DNA of 5,504 nucleotides from an uncultured beta proteobacterium. GTDB lineage: Bacteria > Pseudomonadota > Gammaproteobacteria > Burkholderiales > Burkholderiaceae_C. The notes under the pieces were generated by a model. The model was not told the origin of the DNA, did not search any database, and worked only from the letters and a program-made list of their open reading frames with translations. Position 1 is the stretch's first letter, and every line of letters begins with the position of its first letter. The translations under genes were made by a program, and so were the position numbers. Positions 1-4,947 of the stretch are shown piece by piece. The stretch spans positions 1 to 5,504 of the forward strand of contig CAIQEX010000162.1 of NCBI GenBank assembly GCA_903870955.1, read 5' to 3'.

Positions 1-1
1 A

Positions 2-430
2 GCGCAGGTTTTTGAGGCTGAAAAGCCGGATGGCAATGCCATCAATGTCCTGCGCGCACGGCATGCAGGGCTTCGCGTGTTGGTGGCTGAGGATGATGAG
101 GTCAACACCGAAATCGCCCTGATCCTGCTGGAGGACGCAGGCTTCATGGTGGATACCGCAAAGGACGGTGTCCAAGCGTTGGAGATGGCGCGAAACAATA
201 CCTACGGACTTATCCTGATGGATATGCAGATGCCCCGTATGGACGGACTGGAGGCGACGCGCCGCATTCGTCAGTTGGAGAACACTGGCAAATTGCCCAT
301 CATCGCCATGACAGCCAACGCTTTTGTGGACGACAAGCGGCAATGTATCGCCGCCGGCATGAATGCATTTGTCACCAAGCCGGTAGAGCCCGCTGTTCTG
401 TATTCAACTATTGCGCGGTCGCTTGATTGA
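2..430 (+). CDS. C-terminal receiver domain of a two-component protein, probably a hybrid sensor histidine kinase (5' end outside window)
   Basis: A CheY-like receiver (REC) domain that accepts a phosphoryl group from a histidine kinase in the cytoplasm. The motif set is complete: LVAEDDEVN carries the acidic metal-binding residues, LMDMQMPRMDG carries the phospho-acceptor Asp (codon 221-223), MTANA supplies the switch Thr, and VTKPVEP the conserved Lys. The protein ends right after the domain (ARSLD, stop 428-430), so no DNA-binding output domain follows. A GTG at 77 could start a 117-residue stand-alone regulator. However, the frame stays open to the left edge (codons from base 2) with a linker-like stretch, AQVFEAEKPDGNAINVL, running directly into the domain. 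This suggests the tail of a hybrid kinase whose sensor and kinase parts lie upstream. The signal sensed cannot be told. The gene converges on the cluster to its right with about 50 nt between them and no obvious terminator. Confidence 0.85.
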   Translation, partial: AQVFEAEKPDGNAINVLRARHAGLRVLVAEDDEVNTEIALILLEDAGFMVDTAKDGVQALEMARNNTYGLILMDMQMPRMDGLEATRRIRQLENTGKLPIIAMTANAFVDDKRQCIAAGMNAFVTKPVEPAVLYSTIARSLD

Positions 431-479
431 TGCGAGCTTCAAGGCGCAAGAATCCAGGTCAGAGAGATAGAAGTGCAGA

Positions 480-1300
480 TCACCCTGACATTGAGCCGCT
501 CTCTCGCGCGCGTATCAGACTCGAGACTCCATCGTTGTAGGGTGTGGCAATGCCGCGCGAATGGCCCATGCGGACGGCGGCGCCATTGAGGTAGTCAATT
601 TCGGTTCTCCTTGCGGCCTCGACATCCTGGAGCATGGATGAGCGGTGGGCCGCACCCTTCGGAATCACCAAAGGCAGCAGAGAATTTTCGACATAGTCGA
701 CACCGTTTGCAGCAAGGCGGTAGTTACGTTCCAGCTGAACGACTTGTATTATTTCGTCGGCAATGTGGGTAATCAGGTGTCGGGTGCTCGGGTTGGTGAC
801 CAGTTCCCCGTAGGTCATTTTTGTCAATGCGCCCAGGGCGTTGAGGCAGCTGTTGAACAGGAATTTATTGAGAATTGCCGCTTCGATGTTGTCTTCATAA
901 ACCATCGGCAGAAAACCCGTCTGGCCTTGTTGCACGGCCAAGCGCATGCCATCGGCGGCGCATCCAAAAAGCGTTCCCACGCGAATCGGGCTCGCCTGCA
1001 CATTGACATTGATATGCGCAGGGGTTCGCCGCTCGATGCCGATCATCATGATGCTTGAGAAGATCCCAACGCCAGCCGGGAGGATCGCGCGCGCTTCGTC
1101 TGCGGAGCCCCAGCCGTTCTGTGGTGAGCACCGGCCACTCCGGTCACGGTGATACCGGTTTGCCGCAACAGCTCTAACGTCGACCCTCTTGCTGACCCTC
1201 TCGCAAGCACCGTGACGTCGACGCCTGCCAGCGCATAGGTTGCGGCAACAGCGAGCCCAACCGAGCCACTCCCCAGAACCGTGATTCGGAGTCTTGTCAT
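480..1300 (-). pseudogene. Broken ketopantoate-reductase-family gene (PanE/ApbA-like): internal deletion plus frameshift
   Basis: The family reduces 2-dehydropantoate (or related 2-oxo acids) with NADPH. The start, MTRLRITVLGSGSVGLAV at 1300, is a normal Rossmann entry with a GxGxxG-type loop, and it reads in frame to about residue 55 (TVTGV, near 1136). From about 1121 to the stop at 480 a different frame carries the rest. That part has QNGWGSADEA, the Lys-containing NKFLFNSCLNALGAL helix, SSMLQDVEAARRTEIDYLNGA with the catalytic-type Glu, and a complete C-terminus. In family members (E. coli PanE has Asn98 in the QNG motif) some 40 residues separate these two points, including the region of the second conserved Lys. 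Here only about five codons do. A short piece reading VLTT in the third frame just before QNG hints at a second small indel. The gene begins 10 nt after the aldolase gene's stop, with a GAGGG run abutting the ATG, so it is the last member of the cluster. One contiguous enzyme cannot be made. Loss of function is inferred. Confidence 0.85.
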
Positions 1301-1310
1301 CCCTCAAGCC

Positions 1311-2087
1311 TCACGCGTCATAACCCGCAGCAGCGGTGTTCAGTCGCCTCAGCAAAGCCGGCCAGGCCAGCCCGAAGCCCGCCCCACGGGTCACCACCTC
1401 CATCTGGCGCTGCGCACCCTCAATAATCGTTTGACTGATGCGACGCAAGGGCGCGCCACCCGCCATCGCCCGCACCTGCATCATGCAGGTCGTCTCGAAG
1501 AAGTACATGGCCACAAAGGCCTCAGCCACCGAGCGCCCCACCGTGAGCAAGCCGTGGTTACGCAGCATCAGAAAGCGTTTGTCGCCCAGGTCGCGCACCA
1601 GTCGGGGTTTCTCATCGGCCTCCAGCGCAACACCCTCATAGTCGTGATACGCCAGAGACGACAGGACAAAGATGGAATGCTGGGACAAAGGCAGCACGCC
1701 CTCTTCCTGCGCCGAAACGGCCACGCCATTGACGCTATGGACATGCAACACACAGTTGGCGTCTTCGCGCGCCGCGTGCACGGCACTGTGAATGGTGAAG
1801 CCCGCCGGGTTGATGTCGTAGGGGCTGTCTGCTACCTTTTTTCCGTCCAGATCAATCTTCACCAGGTTGGAGGCCGTGATTTCATTGAACATCAGGCCAT
1901 ACGGGTTGATCAGAAAATGGTGCTCCGGCCCGGGTACGCGCGCCGATATGTGGGTGAAGATGAGGTCATCCCAGCCGTAGAGGGCAACCAGCCGATAGCA
2001 GGCGGCCAAATTTACCCGCTGCTCCCACTCCTCCGGACTGACTTGCGCGCGTACTCGCGATGGCGTCTCCGCAACCTGGATGTTCAT
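1311..2087 (-). CDS. Class II aldolase/adducin-family protein
   Basis: A 258-residue cytosolic protein of the class II aldolase fold, whose members bind a divalent metal and cleave or dehydrate sugar phosphates or small hydroxy acids. Metal ligands are visible as His115 and His117 in VLHVHS and His178 in RNHGLLTVG. The family blocks GWDDLIFTHISARV (38-51), INPYGLMFNEI (60-70), AYHDYEG (146-152) and the C-terminal AEAF...ACMMQ-like helix are all present. At the position of the catalytic Glu of L-fuculose-phosphate aldolase (Glu73, SSEWRFH) this protein reads PAGFTIH, as do many adducin-like members. A classical FucA-type reaction is therefore unlikely and the substrate is unknown. The start is ATG 2087 because AGGGGG lies 6 nt upstream. 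A longer in-frame start at 2171 would only add a segment unlike the family. The gene sits 84 nt after the GlxA-type regulator and 10 nt before the broken reductase, which suggests an operon. Confidence 0.9.
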   Translation of the reverse strand: MNIQVAETPSRVRAQVSPEEWEQRVNLAACYRLVALYGWDDLIFTHISARVPGPEHHFLINPYGLMFNEITASNLVKIDLDGKKVADSPYDINPAGFTIHSAVHAAREDANCVLHVHSVNGVAVSAQEEGVLPLSQHSIFVLSSLAYHDYEGVALEADEKPRLVRDLGDKRFLMLRNHGLLTVGRSVAEAFVAMYFFETTCMMQVRAMAGGAPLRRISQTIIEGAQRQMEVVTRGAGFGLAWPALLRRLNTAAAGYDA

Positions 2088-2093
2088 ATTCGA

Positions 2094-2099
2094 CCCCCT
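2094..2099 (-). promoter_or_regulatory. Ribosome binding site of the aldolase-family gene
   Basis: On the minus strand AGGGGG stands 6 nt before ATG 2087. This supports that start over the in-frame ATG at 2171, which overlaps the end of the upstream gene. Confidence 0.7.
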
Positions 2100-2107
2100 G
2101 ATGGTGT

Positions 2108-2126
2108 CCGCAGCACAGGTGTGCGG
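2108..2126. promoter_or_regulatory. Inverted repeat in the leader of the aldolase-family gene (operator or RNA hairpin candidate)
   Basis: Within the 84-nt gap between the GlxA-type regulator gene and the aldolase gene, the plus strand reads CCGCA-GCACAGGTGTGCGG. The core GCACA-GG-TGTGC is a perfect inverted repeat, and the overlapping outer arms CCGCA/TGCGG also pair. It lies about 9 nt upstream of the ribosome binding site. It could be a protein-binding site, for instance for the neighbouring AraC-type regulator, or an mRNA hairpin that modulates translation. The symmetry is seen directly; the role is a guess. Confidence 0.4.
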
Positions 2127-2171
2127 GTTGGTTTGAATCGGCGAAAAGTCATCATAAAGGCAGCCTGCCAC

Positions 2172-3128
2172 TTATTGCCGGTGCGGCTTTTCCTTGCGGT
2201 CCTCGCTGGGGGCCACGGCATATTGCCTGCGGTAGGCGCGTGAAAATGCCGAGGCCGAAGCAAAGCCGCAGGCCAGGCCAATCTCGATCACCCCCATGCT
2301 GGTCTGGCGCAGCAAGTGCCGGGCGCGCTCCAGGCGCAGGCGCAAATAAAACTGCAACGGGCTGACCTCCAGATGGTCTTGAAACAGGCGTTCCAGTTGT
2401 CGCCGTGTCACCCCGATTTGGGCGGCCAAAGTGTCGCTGGACAGCGGTGCTTCAAGCTGCTGCTCCATGTGCTCGATGACTTGCACGACCTTGGCGTTGT
2501 GCACCTTGTAGCGCGCTGAAATTTGCAGGCGCTGGTGGTCGGCCCGGTCGCGCACCCAGCCACTGACCAGTTGCTCGGACACCAGCAGTGCCAGCGCATT
2601 GCCGTGGTCGCGGCTGATGACTTCGAGCATCAGGTCCACGCTGGCCATAGCGCCGGCGGAGGTCATGAGTGATGGCGAAAGCGTGAAGCGCAATTCGCCC
2701 TGCACGTGGATCAGCGGGTAGCGTTCCTGAAAGGCCGGCACCGCTTCCCAATGCAGGGTGACGCGCTCGCCCTTGAGCAGCCCGGCCTCGGCTAGTACAA
2801 AGCAACCGGTGTCGATGGCACCCAGGTGGGTGCCTTGCTGCACGTGCTTTTGCAGCAGGCGGCCCATGGCCGGGGTGAAATGCTGCAGCGGGTTGAAGCT
2901 GGCAATGGCAAACACCACGCTGGCGTCACTGGGGTCTTCCAGCCGGGCCTGCGGATGCAGGTCGATGCCGTTGCTGGCCGTCACCGGCAAGCCGTCCATC
3001 GAGACCATGCGCCACTGGTATGCGCCGGGCTTGAAGCGGTTGGCAATACGCAGCGGTTCGACCAGCGCAGCAAAGCCGATGAAGGAGAACTCGGGCAGCA
3101 GTAAAAAGTCAAAAACCTGGCGATTCAT
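2172..3128 (-). CDS. GlxA-family transcriptional regulator (DJ-1/PfpI-like domain plus AraC-type HTH)
   Basis: A 318-residue DNA-binding regulator. Residues 4-170 form a class I glutamine-amidotransferase-like (DJ-1/PfpI) domain: FDFLLLPEFSFIGFAALVEPLRIAN, then GAIDTGCFVLAEAGLLKGERVTLHWEAV, then SAGAMASVDLMLEVI. The nucleophile-elbow position that is Cys in PfpI-type enzymes (AICHG) reads AIDTG here, as is usual in this regulator family, so the domain probably senses a ligand and does not catalyse. Residues about 213-308 are the AraC-type double helix-turn-helix (SSDTLAAQIGVTRRQLERLF; then VIEIGLACGFASASAFSRAYRR). Characterised relatives (GbdR, CdhR, ArgR of Pseudomonas) respond to glycine betaine, carnitine or arginine and usually activate catabolic genes. 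The start at 3128 fits the family N-terminus, although no good Shine-Dalgarno precedes it. It lies 52 nt downstream of ocd and 84 nt upstream of the aldolase gene, so it probably regulates this cluster. The ligand is not determinable from sequence. Confidence 0.92.
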   Translation of the reverse strand: MNRQVFDFLLLPEFSFIGFAALVEPLRIANRFKPGAYQWRMVSMDGLPVTASNGIDLHPQARLEDPSDASVVFAIASFNPLQHFTPAMGRLLQKHVQQGTHLGAIDTGCFVLAEAGLLKGERVTLHWEAVPAFQERYPLIHVQGELRFTLSPSLMTSAGAMASVDLMLEVISRDHGNALALLVSEQLVSGWVRDRADHQRLQISARYKVHNAKVVQVIEHMEQQLEAPLSSDTLAAQIGVTRRQLERLFQDHLEVSPLQFYLRLRLERARHLLRQTSMGVIEIGLACGFASASAFSRAYRRQYAVAPSEDRKEKPHRQ

Positions 3129-3180
3129 GCGCCCAAGTAGGCCATGGCTTGTGCCGTTTTGTCTATGCTGCCGGGTGCCT

Positions 3181-4311
3181 TCAGGCGAGGTGTTCTGCCG
3201 CCTGCGTCCCTTGCGTCACTTGCGTCATGGGTGCCACGGGTGGATGGGCTGCCAATGCCGAAGCCGGTGCGCCCAACGCCGAGAACAGATTCTTCGGGTC
3301 GGCCAGAACAGGAATCAAGGGCAACGGCTCACCAATGCCCAACGCAATCGCCTGCTCGCGCATAAAGCGCAGGGCGGAATAATCTTCCAGGGCAAAGCCC
3401 ACGGAGTCGAACACCGTCACCTGCGCGTCGGACGTGCGGCCCGTGGCGCTGCCGTTCAGCACCTGCCACAACTCGGTTACCGGGAAGTCACCAGGCATTT
3501 GTTGCACGTCACCTTCCACGCGCGATTGCGGCGCGTATTCCACAAACACCGGACCCATGTGCAGCACGTCGGCATGCAACTCGGTTTTGCCGGGGCAATC
3601 GCCACCGACGCCGTTGATGTGCATGCCGGGGCGCACCATGTCGGGGGTGATGATGGTGGCCAGGGTCTTGTCGGCCGTCACTGTGGTGATGATGTCGGCA
3701 CCACGCGCGGCATCGGCAGCACTGCTGCACTTCACCAGGCGCAGGCTGGTGCCGGCCAGGTTGCGCATCAGCTTGGCGGTTGCAGCTTCGTCAATGTCAT
3801 ACAGGCGCAGTTCTTCAATGCCCATCTGGGTATGAAATGCCAGGGCCTGAAATTCGCTTTGCGAGCCGTTGCCGATCAGCGCCATCACGCGGCTGTCCGG
3901 GCGCGCGAGCGCCTGTGCCGCCATGACCGAGGTGGCGGCGGTGCGCAGCGCGGTGGTCAGGGTCAGCTCACTCACCAGCAGCGGGACGCCCGTATCCACG
4001 TCGGCCAGCACGCCAAAGGCCATCACCGTGGACAGGCCGCGCAAGGTGTTGCCGGGGTGGCCGTTCACATACTTGAAGGTGTAGGTTTTGGCGTCGGCAA
4101 TTGGCATCAGTTCGATCACGCCGTTGGCCGAGTGACTGGCGACGCGGGCGGTCTTGTCAAACTCGTTCCAACGCAGAAAGTCGGCGCGGAGGGTCTCCAC
4201 CATGCCAGCAAACACCTGTGCCAGACCGCGCGTCTGCACGATTTCGGCGACATGCTGCGGGCTCAGGAAAGCGGTGTGGACTGGGGCGTTGGTTTGGGTC
4301 AGAAAGTTCAT
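3181..4311 (-). CDS. ocd: Ornithine cyclodeaminase
   Basis: Converts L-ornithine to L-proline and ammonia using tightly bound NAD+ (EC 4.3.1.12), the last step of an arginine/ornithine-to-proline route in the cytosol. The protein has 376 residues, somewhat longer than the roughly 350 of Pseudomonas putida OCD. Diagnostic segments are FKYVNGHPGN (Lys80, matching substrate-binding Lys69 of the P. putida enzyme), LTLTTALRTAATSVMAAQALA (117-136), the dinucleotide loop IGNGSQSEFQALAF (146-159), and VGGDCPGKTELHADVL (235-250), whose Asp238 matches catalytic Asp228. These separate it from mu-crystallin-like and alanine-dehydrogenase-like relatives. The C-terminal tail after residue 345 is Ala/Pro/Thr/Gln-rich and ends in a short repeat. 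The start at ATG 4311 is chosen because GAGGAG lies 7 nt upstream; in-frame ATGs at 4359 and 4377 have no such site and lie downstream of, or overlap, the probable -10 region. It is the first gene of the minus-strand cluster and divergent from an Lrp/AsnC-type regulator, its probable controller. Confidence 0.93.
   Translation of the reverse strand: MNFLTQTNAPVHTAFLSPQHVAEIVQTRGLAQVFAGMVETLRADFLRWNEFDKTARVASHSANGVIELMPIADAKTYTFKYVNGHPGNTLRGLSTVMAFGVLADVDTGVPLLVSELTLTTALRTAATSVMAAQALARPDSRVMALIGNGSQSEFQALAFHTQMGIEELRLYDIDEAATAKLMRNLAGTSLRLVKCSSAADAARGADIITTVTADKTLATIITPDMVRPGMHINGVGGDCPGKTELHADVLHMGPVFVEYAPQSRVEGDVQQMPGDFPVTELWQVLNGSATGRTSDAQVTVFDSVGFALEDYSALRFMREQAIALGIGEPLPLIPVLADPKNLFSALGAPASALAAHPPVAPMTQVTQGTQAAEHLA
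3201..3227. repeat. Three tandem 9-nt units in the 3' end of ocd
   Basis: The plus strand reads CCTGCGTCC, CTTGCGTCA, CTTGCGTCA in a row. On the coding strand this gives the tripeptide pattern MTQ-VTQ-GTQ close to the C-terminus, just before AAEHLA. The last two units are identical. The repeat keeps frame (9 nt), so slippage would only change tail length. Confidence 0.7.
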
Positions 4312-4318
4312 GGTGTCA

Positions 4319-4324
4319 CTCCTC
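4319..4324 (-). promoter_or_regulatory. Ribosome binding site of ocd
   Basis: GAGGAG on the minus strand, 7 nt before ATG 4311, fixes the ocd start. It is preceded on that strand by a run of five AC dinucleotides (4325-4334), giving a probably unstructured leader. Confidence 0.75.
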
Positions 4325-4378
4325 GTGTGTGTGTTGAAGGAAGTGTCGCGCTCTGCCATGTGAATGAAAATAGCCAAC

Positions 4379-4388
4379 TATGTACATA
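4379..4388. promoter_or_regulatory. Palindrome TATGTACATA over the ocd -10 region
   Basis: A perfect 10-bp palindrome, 14 nt away from the second palindrome at 4403-4415 in the same intergenic region. From centre to centre the two are about two and a half helical turns apart. It may be a regulator half-site pair or simply part of an AT-rich promoter. Confidence 0.35.
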
Positions 4389-4408
4389 AAACGGCAAACT
4401 TTTGTCAA
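4379..4408 (-). promoter_or_regulatory. Probable sigma-70-type promoter of ocd
   Basis: On the minus strand a consensus -35 TTGACA (4403-4408) is followed after 18 nt by TACATA (4379-4384), a weak -10. Transcription would start near 4372, leaving a leader of about 60 nt before ATG 4311. The -35 match is perfect. The -10 is poor, which fits a promoter needing help or control by a regulator. Both elements sit inside palindromes. Confidence 0.5.
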
Positions 4409-4415
4409 AATGACA
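4403..4415. promoter_or_regulatory. Candidate Lrp/AsnC operator: TGTCA-AAA-TGACA
   Basis: A perfect 5-3-5 inverted repeat with an AT-rich centre, located between the divergent ocd and lrp-type genes. Lrp/AsnC proteins bind short imperfect palindromes with A/T-rich centres as dimers or higher oligomers, often upstream of their own gene. The site covers the ocd -35 hexamer and lies 35 nt before the regulator's start, so one bound protein could affect both genes. A further TTGACG at 4423-4428 resembles an extra half-site. Symmetry and position are seen; binding is inferred. Confidence 0.5.
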
Positions 4416-4449
4416 TACTTTATTGACGAAATGCACAAATTGGAGAGAC

Positions 4450-4869
4450 ATGGACGCCACCGACAAGGAACTGATTGCGCTGTTGCGCCAGAACGCCCGC
4501 ATGAACGTGGCGGACCTGGCCCACAAGCTCAAGGTCTCGCGCGGCACGGTCACCAACCACCTGCGCAAGCTGGAAGACACGGGCGTGATCCATGGCTACA
4601 CCGTGCGCCTGCGTCCTGACGTAGAAACCGAGCGTATCCGTGCCTGGATGGGTGTGATGGTCGAGGGCAACCAGACCCGGCTGGTGATCTCCAGCCTGCT
4701 CGGTGAGCCCGGTGTGTCCGAACTGCACGACACCAATGGGCGTTGGGACCTGCTGGCCTCCATCGAGGCGCGCAGCATGACGGAGTTGTCGGCGATTTTG
4801 GAGCGCATCCGGCTGATTAGTGGTATCCGCAGTACAGAAACCAATATCCACCTGGCCACTTACCGCTAG
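4450..4869 (+). CDS. Lrp/AsnC-family transcriptional regulator
   Basis: A 139-residue DNA-binding protein of the leucine-responsive/asparagine family, which forms dimers to octamers and senses amino acids. The N-terminal helix-turn-helix spans residues 1-50 (MDATDKELIALLRQNARMNV, then recognition helix VSRGTVTNHLRKLEDTGVI). A linker, HGYTVRLRPD, leads to the ligand-binding RAM domain at 62-139, with the family motif GRWDLLASIEA at 97-107. ATG 4450 is chosen because the family N-terminus begins there and GGAG sits 4 nt upstream, though that spacing is short. A TTG at 4423 would add nine residues unlike the family. Divergence from ocd is a common arrangement for Lrp-type regulators of arginine/ornithine catabolism, so ocd is the likely target together with its own gene. 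The true effector (ornithine, arginine, proline or another amino acid) cannot be read from the sequence. Confidence 0.92.
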   Translation: MDATDKELIALLRQNARMNVADLAHKLKVSRGTVTNHLRKLEDTGVIHGYTVRLRPDVETERIRAWMGVMVEGNQTRLVISSLLGEPGVSELHDTNGRWDLLASIEARSMTELSAILERIRLISGIRSTETNIHLATYR

Positions 4870-4870
4870 A

Positions 4871-4904
4871 CCCGTGCTGTCCACCTAAAATGTTTTTTCA
4901 CGGG
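4871..4904. repeat. Inverted repeat CCCGTG/CACGGG between the Lrp-type gene and the rquA-like gene
   Basis: CCCGTG (4871-4876) and CACGGG (4899-4904) can pair, enclosing 22 nt that include TGTTTTTT (4891-4898). The T run lies inside the loop, not after the stem, so this is not a standard Rho-independent terminator. It may still be a weak stop for the regulator gene, an operator for the next gene, or chance. Confidence 0.3.
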
Positions 4905-4927
4905 AATCCGCTTCAACCAAAATAACG

Positions 4928-4940
4928 GGGCTTGTAGCCC
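4928..4940 (+). promoter_or_regulatory. Small hairpin just upstream of the rquA-like start codon
   Basis: GGGCT-TGT-AGCCC forms a 5-bp stem with a 3-nt loop, ending 7 nt before ATG 4948. It occupies the place where a Shine-Dalgarno sequence would be expected, and none is visible. It could limit translation, or the site may initiate in an unusual way. Confidence 0.35.
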
Positions 4941-4947
4941 ATCCAGC

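Noticed and set aside
431..479. Bidirectional terminator between the receiver-domain gene and the broken reductase gene
   Set aside because: Only a 4-bp TGCG/CGCA pairing without a T tract was found, too weak to call.
480..1307. Reading 480-1307 as one intact 275-residue minus-strand protein
   Set aside because: Its first 60 or so residues are Arg/Cys-rich and unlike any reductase, while the proper Rossmann start lies in the other frame over the same bases. The frame is open through the lesion by chance.
2174..2190. Hairpin with TTTAT just after the GlxA-type regulator gene (terminator?)
   Set aside because: The stem GGCA/TGCC has only 4 bp and the T tract is broken, so it is not convincing.
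1281..2243. Plus-strand open frame of 320 codons
   Set aside because: It lies opposite the aldolase-family gene, which has clear motifs and a ribosome site. The plus-strand translation has no family resemblance.
4312..4377. Longer N-terminus for ornithine cyclodeaminase from ATG 4377 or 4359
   Set aside because: There is no ribosome site there, the added residues are not family-like, and the region overlaps the probable transcription start. ATG 4311 has GAGGAG at 7 nt.
2758..4389. Long plus-strand open frame (543 codons) opposite ocd and the regulator gene
   Set aside because: It is antisense to two clearly recognisable genes, its translation is rich in His/Gln/Arg/Gly without any domain, and such frames are common opposite GC-rich coding DNA.
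4423..4449. Upstream TTG start for the Lrp-type regulator
   Set aside because: It would add MTKCTNWRD, which is not part of the family N-terminus. ATG 4450 begins exactly at the conserved helix and has a GGAG before it.
4871..4904. Rho-independent terminator after the Lrp-type gene
   Set aside because: The T run is inside the loop of the only inverted repeat, not after a stem, so the usual terminator geometry is missing.
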